64,000 bases of DNA. Source: Ascarosepion bandense. Taxonomy: Eukaryota > Mollusca > Cephalopoda > Sepiida > Sepiidae. How positions within the stretch are numbered: position 1 is the first letter of the stretch; the number at the start of each line of letters is the position of its first letter. The position numbers and the translations under genes are program-made. The notes under the pieces were generated by a model. It searched no databases. It had not been told where the DNA came from and was given only the letters and a program-made list of their open reading frames with translations. Location: NCBI GenBank assembly GCA_037127315.1, contig JBBBDQ010000192.1, positions 4,456,001 through 4,520,000 of the forward strand, written 5' to 3'. Below, piece after piece: positions 20,611-33,075 of the stretch.

Positions 20611-22149
20611 TTTGTTTATTGTTTTGATCTTTAAGAACTCAGCTGAACCATTTACCCCTTCCAAATATCAGCCTATTAGCCTTCTATTTATTTTTGATAA
20701 ACTAATAGTGGCTCTAATCAATTCTGAATTAGTTAAGCATCTTATATTACAGAGCCTTCTTTCAGACAAGCAATATAGTTTTTGTTTCTCTAAGTCAACT
20801 GCTAATATATTAACAATTACTATTAAGATTCTATCAAGGCTTTAGAGAAGAATGGGAAAACTCAGGTTGTTGCTTTGGATATCTCAAAAGTGTTTGACAA
20901 GGTCTGGCATACTAGTCTTCTTCACAAGTTGAAAAGTTATGGTGTCTCTGGAAAAATGCTTGAACTGATTCAGTCTTTCTTATCTAACTGTAAAATAAAA
21001 GCTGTCCTCAACAACCACTCTTTTAGATCCTTTCGTACTAATGCAAGTGTCCTCCAGGACTCTATCCTAGGTCCTATTTTGTTTTTAATTTTCATTAATG
21101 ATCTTCTTGATGGCATCAGCTATCAACATGGTATATATGCAGATGACACAACCATTTACTTTTTTCTCAATTGTAAATCTGATCAGTTTGATAAGTTCAA
21201 ATGGGCAGCTGATATAAAAAACAACCTATAGTCTGTTATTACCCAGGGGAAAGAATGGTTTATTAATTTTAATGGTTCCAAAACAAAACTGCTCTCTCTT
21301 AATAATCTGAGAGACATCTTTCTACCTTCCATCATCATGGCTGATACTGACCTCCAGGAGAACAACTTATGTCTTCTCAGGCTTACATTCTCTACTGACA
21401 TGAAGTGAAAAGACTTTATTGAATACATTGTTAGGTCAGCCGCTAAGAAAATTGGTTCATTGTGTTATGCTAAACAGTTTTTCTCTCCAGAGTCTATCCC
21501 ACATATTTATAAGTGTGCCATTTATCCATGCTTAGAATATTGTTGTCATACATGGCCAGTACTCCTGTTATATATTTGGAGATTCTTGATAAAATCCAAA
21601 TAAAAATCAGCAATATTATTGTCACAGCTTCAGTCACTTTCCCAATGCAGTATATTTACTTCCCCATGCGTTTCTATAAATACTTTTGGATGAGCTCTTC
21701 ATTATGGTACCTAGACTTTATGAACTTAAGCACAGAACTAGATTGGCAACAAGTTGTCATCAATGTACAGTTGAGATGCCCAGATGTAACTGTACATGCT
21801 ATGTTAATAATGTCTTTTTTTGCACTTCTCACTTAAGGAACTCTCTTCCAGCTCCGTGCTTTCCAGTTAACTTGAGTTAACTTCACTGCCTTGTGTAGAG
21901 ATATCATCTGTCTTCCTGATTACTCTTCTATTGTTCTTGCTCCTTCATAATATTTCTGCATTCTAATTCTTTCACCCTAGTAATCCTTTGTCATAGTAGC
22001 TTTACTGCCTTGTTTAGTGTTATCATCTGTCTTCCTGATTACTCTTCTATTGCTCTTACTCCTTAGTAATGTTTCTACTTTCTAATTCTTTCATACTTGT
22101 GTCTTAGTTACTTTACTGTCTTGGTTGGGGTAAATCCGATTTTTAAAAA
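20593..22149 (+). mobile_element. Jockey/CR1-like LINE (family B, copy 2) inserted in gypsy pol
   Basis: A 5'-truncated LINE bounded by a probable target duplication: 20593-20610 (TAGATTAACTTTTAAAAA) and 22131-22149. It opens in RT block 1 (FKNSAEPFTPSKYQPISLL) and then LLSDKQYSF. The frame from 20875 carries MDISKVFDKVWHTSLLHKL, GPILFLIFINDLLDGI and an intact YADD catalytic box (21136-21147). Later frames give KTKLLSL and the family tail RTRLATSCHQCTVEMPRC. Stops at 20843 and 21229 and further shifts break the protein. No endonuclease part remains. Confidence 0.9.
21882..22121 (+). repeat. Tandem duplication (about 119 bp) in the LINE 3' UTR
   Basis: Two units (21882-22000 and 22001 to about 22121) share ACTGCCTTGT and then TATCATCTGTCTTCCTGATT and further sequence; a third unit starts at 22112 but is cut by the insertion end. 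Repeated 3' UTR units occur in several LINE families. Confidence 0.8.
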
Positions 22150-22460
22150 CTTCCAGCTAATGAATGAAATGTCAATTCAACTTTTGATATAGAATAGGAA
22201 TCTGAACAATGTTTATGGTTTACTTCGAATTTGTAATTTCTACAGAAATGCAAGTCTCTGTCTGTTTTCTGTAAAGTTACTATTGGTAAAGCCCATTTAT
22301 TAGTTACAGGTGGAACAGTCGGTTATATTCATTATGTAGAAAATCAATTTTACTTTTATCTTAACACAGTCAGACTTTCACAATCAGCTTTTGTGACAAA
22401 CAGATCAACACAAATTGCTGAGTTTTTTTTTTCTTTTACATATTCACAAACAGGATGAAA
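22150..22460 (-). pseudogene. Ty3/gypsy pol remnant 2, upstream part
   Basis: The minus strand gives VTLQKTDRDLHFCRNYKFEVN, then SDSYSISKVELTFHSLAGSF, a stop and KSDL: the start of a gypsy RT (pattern PVPKKDG-R-C-DYK-N then I-D-F-LAG). KSDL joins directly onto NLKTAY at 20590 on the other side of the LINE, so both pieces are one element. Upstream of 22460 no gag or protease motif is readable. Confidence 0.8.
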
Positions 22461-25400
22461 GGAAAGCACAAAGCCAGTACCAAGGATTCATATTAGTACC
22501 ATTCTTTATAATTTAATAAATTTTGTTTACTTTACCAAAATAAAGCTTAAGTCATCTATAGCAATTTCTAATGGTATCTCTAATAAAAATACAGATGCCC
22601 TTATATAAGAATTCAAATACTCACAGTAGAAGTGAAAATGTTTAAGCTTTGTGTTTTCATTTTGAGAATAAATATATTTACTTAAAACTATTGTTTTATA
22701 TCTATCTCATGTTCCCTTTTTCTTTTATATATACCCAGCACAAGATATAATTTTATTTTAAATATTTATTCAGCAAATAAACCAAAACCCTAACCCTATT
22801 CCTAAACTGCTATTCTCAGTGGTACTTTATTATAGATTACAAAAAATAAATACTGTTTTCTATTTTTTTTTTACAGATATTTAAATATTAATTTCTTTTA
22901 CATCAATTATATAAAGTGCCAGAAATTCTGTAAAGTATATAAATTCAATAATTTCAACTTTAAATAGATTATACTTACTACATGAGTAAACTAGAATTTT
23001 ACCAGTAATGCTTGCATATTTTGGTATCTAAGCTACAATGATGTAAGTTTTTGTCATGTAATGACAATACTGGCCAGGAAGTCAATCTTAATTTAAATGT
23101 AACAATGATCAGAAACAATAATAATAAGAGTCTTGGTAAACATTAAAATTTTAACTTAGTTTGAATGATAACAGACATTAACCTTAAATTTAAACATTCA
23201 CACACTTAAAATGTTTTTAGATACTTATATAATCACACAGGAACATGTTGATCTATCTTGAGATATACACATTGACTAAAAAACATGCTGAAATATCCTT
23301 GATGAATTTCTATGTAATAATTCTCTCACTTCCTCTCTCTCACCTATTGCCATTTGCGGTTATTTTTATTTGAAATTATTCTTGCCTAAAAAGTTGTCTG
23401 ACTCATGTTGTGTACAAGTAAAATAATAAAAAATAAATAACTTCAATGATTCAGCAAAAAAAAATTATCATATAAATATAGTTTTCCTAGAAGAAGAATG
23501 TCATAAAAATTACATTACTGAAGAATTACAGCAGCTTTTCACTGTTATTTCTGCTTGGGTAATAAAACTACAAGGAAATAACTAGTCATTAAGTTTAAAG
23601 ATTGCTAATTGTGGATGTTAAGCAGATGAAGAAAGATGTTAAAAATGAAGAAACAGATTCCAATTCTGATTTTGACTATTATTTTGCAGTCTGATAATAT
23701 TATTCTGTTATTTGACTTGCTCTCTTCCACTTTTTTCTTAATATTTTTATTGGATTTTACAAATTGACCTCAATAAGAAAAATAATGAGCTGAATAGGTT
23801 TTTATGATAGATGATAAAACTTTAGACAAATGAGAAGTAATTGAAAATCTGTTGAGTAGAAGTCTTTCAAGAAAAAATAGATGTTAAGGCAATCTACAAA
23901 TTGATTTATTTTTTAATTTCTCAGCTTATATTCGCAGTACAGCAGCCAGTGATATGATAAATTAAGAAAAATTATGTGTGAAGCAAGAAAGTACATAGAG
24001 AACTGATTACATGCCTCTTAAGCAAGACTTGTTACTATATATAACAGGAATTTGAATATAATTGAGATTTTTCTGAGCTGTTGCTAACTGTAATAATACG
24101 TACCTCCAAAATTATTTTTGGCACTTTTGTTAATTTTACTTGAGTCCAGTGAATTTAGAATTCATTCCTTTTACTCTGGGTTTTTCTCCTCTCAATTTTG
24201 TAATCATTATTATTACTAATAATGTTAATTATTAATTTTGTTACTTGATTATAATCATAATCAAACACACAATTCTTCTTCATTCAAATAGATTATTTGT
24301 TTTATTCCAGTCCATGATTTAAGAATCTGGAGTTTAAAAAGCAACTGAATTTCAGCCATCAATCAAACTGTCATTTTACACAATTTTTTTTCACACATCA
24401 TTTTTAATTTCTTCATTCTATATAACCAAATTTTGATCTTTTATTGTAACCACCATACTATTATCATTATTTTATTATTTTACCATTCAGAATACCCACT
24501 TTTCTGTCTGCCACAATAAATTCACCCATCAGACAATGATTAGCAACCTGATTTCACAACTAAGTAAGGAAAAAAATTACTGTTATGGTAATATGAGATA
24601 TACACAGCAGCACACAAAGCAAGCAAATGTTTGAACATAACAGAATTTTAAATGAAACTACTATGTAAATACATGTAAACATATTTTCTCTAAAAAATTG
24701 TCTTAATCTATATTTTCAAATATTACACATGAAAGAATTCATTGATAATAATTAGTATTAACCATAATTATATGGAGAAGAGAGCAAGGAAGGAGTAATG
24801 GTGATGTAGTACCATTACCACCCTCCCCCAATCAATATTTCAGAAAGCCATCAACTGCACCATTGTCTAAACTATTAAAAAATTCTTTTTCTGCTATCAA
24901 CACCAGAAATGTCAGGTCATTTGTATCGACAAGCTCACAATTAGAATATTAATAAATTAAAAGGAAACAATAATTTTTTCTTTTTTTTAATAAAACAATC
25001 CACTTATCAGGATTCTGAACAAATAACAAAATTAAAAAAAAATCTATTAACTCTAATCCTGCCTAGTAAATATATTAGCTATTTGTCTTTAAGCTTTGTA
25101 GTGACTATAAAAAATAAACAAATATTGAGGCTGAGACAAAAAATTCCAGCACTATTTGACACTATTTTAGACAATCAGGCAATTGTAGTCCATCATTTTA
25201 CAAAACAATGGAAAAATTCTGAAGTTAGGAAGATTGGTTCCAGTTGAATTTACAGACAGCAAACTCAGTAAGATTTTAAACATTTTAATTTTTTTCTCTT
25301 CTTACTTGGAAAATGTAATTTCTGAACAAATTTTTACATGACACTAAGCAAATGGTTCCTTCAAATGATACATTAGAAAAAAAAAACTTTTTTTTTTAAC

Positions 25401-26420
25401 ACGAGAGTCCACTCATAATTTTGTTACATAACAATAACACTTGTTCTTATACTGCAATTATAATGTATCAACAACATTGGAGATGGAATTGGAAGTTTTT
25501 CATATTGCCTCTATATTTCACACTAAAACACCAAGTCTATTTTACATCACTCTTTATTTTACCAATTCCAAAATATCAAAAAGCTCATTGAATAAAAAAC
25601 AAAATTATTCTTTTATAATGGAATTTATAATTTAGTTGATAGACGGTGTAAAATCCTAAAAAAATATTGAAAATACTTAATGACTGAATAATGCCCATAT
25701 GAACTTATTTGAATCAAAAATTATATCTTAAAATTCTGGAAACCTTTGCATCAACCTAATAAGTTCAGAAAATATAAGACAGAGTTGCATAATCAATATA
25801 GAAAATCTCTAACCCTAATTCTATTATTATTCGATGATTTTTCAGACTAGTATCCTCATCTATGTTTTTTCAATTAATCTCTGATCCTTGAATGTAATAT
25901 TTTTAACAGCATAACATCTTGACTAAAGAAAGGATTCCATTCAAATATTTTGAAAGGGTTGCAACATATACAAAAGGAAAGCTGAAGAGTGTACTGGTTA
26001 AAATGCTATATTAAAACAACAAAATTAAGGATACTAATAACAATGTCACAGAAAAAAACAAACTCCTGACAATATCTTTAAATAGTAAATTGAATTGTAA
26101 TCTACTGGAAAAATAATTATTTAATACATTTTGACACCAACATTCAAATATTCAGAATACTTTTAAACAATACAATGTGATGATCATGACTCGCAATGAT
26201 TGTTCTAAATTGACAAAATCATGACATCTGTGACTACTTTGAAAAATGATGTATTAAAAAATATTGTTGTTCTTTTTTCTATGAGTGGCTCTATTTTAAT
26301 TATTGCTTATCAGTAAAAAATCTTTTTAAAGCAAACCTTCATGCTAATTGTGTTTATGATCTTGACTGGCATACATTAACAACAGAATATATTTATAATG
26401 TCTTATTCTAGTATTTATAG
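22461..26420. other. Long AT-rich non-coding stretch
   Basis: Nothing recognisable on either strand over about 4 kb. There are no long open frames, repeats or RNA genes that I could support. Open frames such as 25441-25635 are short and AT-driven. This may be intron or intergenic host DNA. Confidence 0.45.
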
Positions 26421-27281
26421 TACAAGATGCGATGAATAAATTGTCGCCATTATATATATTTCATTTCACACATGTTGTTATTTTTTCTTTTTGTTAATTT
26501 TTATTTTGTTAAATGCACAGTATAGCAGGATCAGTTGGCCATGGTCTGTGAGAAAAAGAGCACCATGATGCAAGTGAATTTTCGCCAGAAATTTGGGAAC
26601 ATCATGCTTTACTGCTTGGCATTTGTACCGGAAGCTCCAATATGAACATTTCAGAGTATTTGAGTTTCAATCTGAGGAAAGTGCAGAGGATTCAAAAAAG
26701 AGTTGGATGTCTAATAGTGATTACAAATATACAGTCATTAAAAAAATTCACTCTGATCCTTCTGATGAGAAAAGAACTCCCCAATTTGTTGGTGAGGGCC
26801 TCAACATTAAGTGCCTTGAGATGGTGGTGCTCAAATGGGTCAAGAAGGTAACTATTGGAAAACCTTATCTGTGGCAACAGAATTCTGCACCATGCCACAC
26901 AAGGACCCAATCATGGCTGTCAGATAATTTCTGTGACTACATCACCCCTTATACCTGGCCACTTAACTCCCCTGACTGCAACCCCCTTGATTATTATGTG
27001 TGGGGTATAGTTGAGCAAGAGACCAATAAAACTTTTTGTAACACCAAAGATGAACTGAAGGCAAGGATTATGGCAGCATATAACAACTTAAAAAAGAAAG
27101 ACCACTCAGAAGACATGCAGAGACTGTGGTCGAAGCCAATGGTGATTTTATTGAATAAATTTACTCCTTAGCATTTCAAGACATTTTTGTGTAGTTTTAG
27201 TAAATATATGTTAAAATGAGATGTCAGTGTTATTTTCATTTTTGTGTAATTTAGATGACAATTCATCCATTGCACCCTGCA
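26421..27281 (+). mobile_element. Internally deleted Tc1/mariner-superfamily element
   Basis: The ends 26421-26448 and 27254-27281 are inverted copies matching at about 20 of 28 positions (core AATTGTC). The open frame 26593-27171 (192 codons) keeps the C-terminal half of the transposase: KKVTIGKPYLWQQNSAPCHT, where the usual WQQD has Asn for Asp, then SWLSDNFCDYITP, WPLNSPDCNPLDYYVWG with the last acidic residue, and NTKDELKARIMAAYNNL. Thirty-five residues separate the second and third catalytic positions as it stands. The N-terminal DNA-binding part is broken and the first catalytic Asp region is deleted. At under 0.9 kb it is shorter than an autonomous copy and cannot encode an active enzyme. 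Confidence 0.85.
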
Positions 27282-28757
27282 CCTAGTTGTATTTATAGTG
27301 ACACTGATGACTTGCATATTTTATCATTATGATATATTCATATTAATTACACTGGGTTGTGTTTAGACTGTTGTCTATTAGCACTAGCCTTATTCTGCTT
27401 GACTGATCTTTCTTCTGCTCACGTCAGGGTAGAAGCAGGTCAATTACAAGCACACAAAATCTTTTCTTTTTATAGTACTAACTCCATGTACTACTATTTT
27501 ATTGTGCACCTATCATGCTAACAATGTTTTGCTAGTTTTATACTATTTTGAGATTCTGAGATTAAATATTTTAAGATAAACTGTTCTAAAACAGAAAATA
27601 TGATCTGAAAGAAAAGAAAGGTCTATGATTTAGAATGTGGAATTAGTTAATACTAAACACTTTATATATAATTTCAAAATGTAACTATGGATCAGTTATA
27701 ACAAATTTAGAGAGAAGAAAATTTAATACAAAATAGGCTGTGCTAGGGGTACACTGCAAATTGCTACAAAATCATTGACCTAAAAACTTGTGTCCTGTTC
27801 TTAAATTGTCTTGTCAGATCAAGGCTTTCTTATGAATATCATACATGGAGCAAAACTCATTCATGTAAACTGCTAGCTGTATACTTATAAGAAGTGATTG
27901 GACATCAAGTTTAAGGACTGTCTTTGGAGGTCTTTACTTATAAATAAAGTAATAAAATATTTCTGAAAAGTTACTCTTAAAAGAATCAGTATATTATGGC
28001 TGATTTATCACAACCAAACAGACTTTTCCTCCATAATTGATATAAATATTTTATAATCACAATAATTTCATTATTACAAAATACTTTCATATAAACTGTG
28101 CTTTCTGTTATGGACAGTCATCAATATGGGTTTTTGAATTTTTACTGTAAGATATCAAAAAAGTTTTAAAACACTAAATATATAAATCAGCTAAACACAA
28201 CTAACAACAACTAAAAACAAATAATATCAGTACAAACACAAAACAAGTTAAATATTAACAAAAATGCATCTATGATGAAATAAATAAAAAAACAACACTG
28301 AGAAAATTTTATAGCAAATGCCATCTCTACAAGAAATGATGGCCAAAATGCTCTTAATGAACAAGCAAAAAAACAAAAAACAAACAATTTTTATTGGAAG
28401 AAAAAGTGTTTAGAATAGGTAGTAATAATAAAAACTGGTTAATAATTTCTCAATCATGAATCTGCATTTAATCTCCTTTTTGTAGATTTTTAATAATTTC
28501 ATCTTATGAAAAGCCCCCCAAAAAACAGTAACTTTGGTAATATATGAGTTGTTATCCAAGAATTCAAAGAATGACCATTAGGTTACAAAGGGTAGCAATA
28601 AATGCCCATACCACATTCAATTTTTGTGTGGCACGTTTCTTGTTTTAAAAAGATTTTGATGATAACACATATTGAACTTCTAGGCAAATCTTTTATATTA
28701 GATATTTATGACCTCCTCATCATTAACCACCTCATATACATCAAATTCCACTTTATC

Positions 28758-28802
<45 letters not shown>

Positions 28803-29538
28803 TTTATACAATATCTGTTACAAAAATGATTAAATCCGATGTGTGTGTGTCCAAGTTATGTGGTAAACACATTACTTTGGGAAAATATCATACAAAACAA
28901 TAGATTCATAAGTGGAAACTATAAAGATTTTCTGCATCCTGCAAAACAAACTTTAGTGAAGCATTCAATCAGTCATTCATCATAACCACACAGAAATGAG
29001 ACAAGAAAGTACCTTATTACTGTACTGGTTAGTTGGGATGGAAAGAAAGGGCAATGCAAAATGGCCTGCTGTACTATTACAAGATCAAAAGAGGTGTTTA
29101 ATGTGAAATAGTTAAAAATGTTTCATTTTGTTTGGACAATGGTATAACTTGCCATGTAGTAACAATGAATATCAGTTAAGTTGGTAATCATGATTTATTC
29201 TAATGAATGAAACAAAAATTTGTATTAGTGCAATTAATTACATATAACCATATAAACTAACATATACAAAATGAATGTTACCTTTCTCTATTTATGCTTT
29301 AATTCTTTTCTGAATAAGGTGTGTGTACATGTGAATGTGTGCACATATTCAAATTAGGAAGATTAGACAATTATGGTGCCATGGTTTTGCCTTTTGGTAT
29401 AGTCAGGCATTATATATTAACTATATATTTAAATGGCTCTACATGTTAACTTTTATTTTAGATATGTATTGAGCACTTTTTGATATAACTGTTTGCTGGT
29501 CTAATTTGACTCTGACCAATAACTGATTAGTAATTATA

Positions 29539-29569
<31 letters not shown>

Positions 29570-31979
29570 GCAGCAAGCCTAAACATATTTATTCAATAGA
29601 AGTGACAAAAAAATTCTGTTATGTCTTTTGGAGAGTTTTTCCTAGTGTCTAATAAGTCATTTATTTGATGTTGATAGAAACTTGTAATGGAAACTGCTGA
29701 AATTGTGTGTAATGTTCTGACTATTTTAGGCCATTTTTGGATCATTCTCAAGGAAAGTAAGTAGAAGTTGAGAGGTAGTCAGTGTAGTGTGTATGCTGTT
29801 AATGATTCCGGGATTAAAATGAATGTGTGTTCACATGCTATGCTAGTAGAATAGATTCTACCTTTAGGTGACTAAAATTACTTTAGAGTTTAAAAGCATT
29901 TTAACATGTGTACACCAAGATAAAACACATTTTATTGGTGAGTTGCCATCTTTTGATGTGAAGAACCTCTAAAATTTTCAATCAGTTTTTTTTCGATTGG
30001 CTGGTAGATTATGATTTTATTGCAGACTATAACAATAATTAGAAGACAGGAAAGGTGCCATGGACTTATGTTAAATATTTATATATAGAACTTTATTTTA
30101 CAGGAGTTATATATCTGTGGATCATGTTTTTTTATTGCATTTTCATCTTTTATATAATTGGAACACATCTGATTACTGTAAAATATGCTAATAGTATATT
30201 TGTTGTGGTTTAAATTTGGTTTCTTATGCATGTTGCTCTGATTAATTATCTGTAAAAAATAATTTTTTTATCATCAATGATTTGATTAAGGCAGCCATTA
30301 TTATTAAATATTTATTTAATATTAGACAATTCTTAATACAATATTGTTTTATAAGAAGAGATTAATTTAATAGAGTTATAAGTTCTTTTTTTATGACTTC
30401 TACCTTGTATTTAAAGAACATTTACTTTGATAATTAATGAAAAAGAAGTTAATACAGGTGTTTCTTTTTTGTATGTTGAAATGAAGACGTACTAATGATC
30501 ATCTAACCCATACACACCAATATTCTGACAACTGTGGTCCCAGAATCATGCCAAATTATCCATTTTTCCATTTTGTATTAGATGACATACCAAGCTACAT
30601 ATGTATGTATGAAGCATGTGCATAGTTTACGTTACTGAACCCACTCCCTGAAATTATACATCATTTTAAGGACCTTCAAATATGTCAATCAGTACCGCAT
30701 TAGAAATAAGTGGCTCTACCCAATTGATAACTTGCTTACTATAACGCAAATATATCTTAAGAAAACAAAAAAATAAATAAATAAAAACAAAGACCCTAGG
30801 AAACAGTACTGGAAAAGTAACTGAAATGTCAAACATTATGATGAAGCAAGTGAAAACAAATGAGTATCTATATACAAAATGCTTGACAATATCTGCAAAA
30901 TCATCTTGAGGAAGTTAGTTTAAGCTAAAAAAAAAAATCATTCATGCAGATTTGTGAATATGACTTTTGGGATACCTGACAATCAACACTTATTGTCATA
31001 AGATCGGAAGAGAGTGCGCTCTATTTCAAACCAGAAGTTATTGAGAATTTTTAACCTAAGGTTGGCTAACCCACCCAAGAGATGTAACTTACTACCAAAT
31101 ATCTCCATTTGTCTTATTTTTCTAAAGATAGATATGTACATAAAGTAGTTTCCATCCTAACCTACATGTATACAAATTAGAATAAAGTCGATAGTTTTCA
31201 TGTTCACGACTGATTCAGACTTGCTGGGAAATTAATACATACAAGGTTTGAATGTCACAAAAACTAATTGTATGGCTTTGACATAACTTGGCAACTAATC
31301 TGAAAAAACCTTACTGCTCATGCATGAAAAAACATTGTAATTTATCAGCAGTGAAATGCTATTGAGTGAACTTGTATACTGTGTGCCTATCACATTTACA
31401 ATAACCAAGTGGGTAGACTGTTATCATGTGCAGATTTTTAGCAAGACATTGCATTACTTCAATCTGTCAGATATATAAAATCTGAATATTCAAAGTTTTA
31501 TATCTCCCTTTGAAATTTATATTACTTATTTTTTCTAATATTTCCTTACAGAAAGTAAATCATTTTTACTTTGGGATTATGTTCAAGAGGCATTTTTTAA
31601 AAATTAACCAAATTTACTTTAATTTCAATCAAAAATTGATTACCTTTAATTCTGTTTCTGAGAATCATCAAAATTCTCTTTAGAGATAAAACATAATTCA
31701 TTTCCACAAATCAAAGATTCTTATTGACATTTTTAACTGGTATTTAAAATGTGTGTGTGTAACATTTTTTCACATAGTGCACAGGAAATACATTCAGATA
31801 CAGATACTCATATCCTAGGCTTATAAGTTTTGATCCATACATAATCTTATTTATGATGGATACTATTACAGGAAAACCTTACATCAATTTTGATGATGTT
31901 ACTAAGGAACCCAATTCCAAATGAATTCAAACTACATTAAACAATCAGCTTAATTAACTCTATAACAAAACTAATAATT
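27282..31979. other. Long AT-rich non-coding stretch with microsatellites
   Basis: No protein family was recognised over 4.7 kb. It contains a TA run at 28759-28797 and a GT run at about 29538-29570. Remaining sequence looks like intron or intergenic DNA. Confidence 0.45.
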
Positions 31980-33075
31980 AGGACACTGATGATTAGAGAT
32001 AGGAGAAATGAAACCAGAAATAAGAGAAAAAGAAGAATGTACTTTTGTACAAGAAATGTTACATTCATGATTGGAATGCCATTAGAATTAGTAATAGAAA
32101 TGTAGAAAGATTTATATCCAGGTTTCATAGATTACATGAAGGTATTTGATAAACAATGACACAAATTGTTGAAATATTAGAAAAGCTTGATCTACATGGG
32201 AAACATATGTGATAACATACAATATGTATTGGGAAAACAAATAATTAGAATAGACAATGAATTAAGTGGATATGCTAAAATAAAAGGAATGTAACAAATA
32301 TGTTTTCTCACAAAATTTTATTTCACCTATACAGCAAAATGGTTCTAAAAAATCTTTCCCAGATTTATTACCAGTAGATTTAATCAACATACACAATGCA
32401 GATGAAAGTATGTTGATAGCAGACTCAGAAGGAACACAGAAAAAAATACAAGACAAAATACTCAAGGAACATGAGAAAAATGTTCTATTAATTGTAAGAT
32501 GACATGATGGTGAGAAAAAGGAGTAGACAAAATTTGAGTTATGCATCAAGGGCATAAAATTTAAACCACTACAGAAAGTCAACCTCTGGGCAATGTAACA
32601 ACAGATGAAAGAAAGTATGACATGAATTTAAGTACATAGAAATGCCAAAAGACACTTTTCAGAAATGGAATGAAACATGAAGGGACAAAAAAATATTAGA
32701 AATTAAGAAATGACTTATGTTCAGCCTCCAATATAACAGTGAAATGTAAAAAGACTTGAGGCAGCAACAGAGATATGTTCCTACTGATAAATATTAAGAA
32801 TATTATAGGCACAGTATACAACAAACAAGGAAGTTCTTAGAAGAATAGAAATTTCTAAGAAACTACTCATCAATCAGAAAGAAACTCTTTAATTCTTTAG
32901 ACACATACTGAAGAAAGAAGACTTGGAAAACTTAACACTCACAGGTCATATTAAAGGCAAGAGAAGCAAAAAAGCAATGATTAAATTATTTGACAGGTTT
33001 GTTGCAAATGAATGAAGGAACAAGTACGACAAAGAAAGGGTGAAATCAGGAGGAGAATTAAATTATTTTAGAAAG
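31980..33075 (+). pseudogene. LINE RT relic (same family as 160-605)
   Basis: Plus-strand fragments in several frames: HDWNAIRISNRNVERF, IVEILEKLDLHGKHM, FSHKILFHLYSKMVLKNL, IHNADESMLIADSEG (catalytic YADD reduced to NADE at about 32392-32406), PKDTFQKWNET, LRQQQRYVPT and TGHI-like residues with KGKRSKKAMIKLFDRFV near the end. The order follows an RTE-like LINE from mid RT to the C-terminus. Stops are dense, so this is an old copy. Confidence 0.75.

Noticed and set aside
22785..22800. AACCCTAACCCTA telomere-like units
   Set aside because: Only about two units, no array, in AT-rich DNA; chance is adequate.
31001..31012. AGATCGGAAGAG, the start of a common sequencing adapter
   Set aside because: Only 12 bases match; the next bases diverge from both standard adapters and flanking sequence looks normal, so contamination is not supported.
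31986..32020. CTGATGA followed by GAAAC
   Set aside because: The 17 bases between do not form a hairpin, and it lies in a LINE relic.
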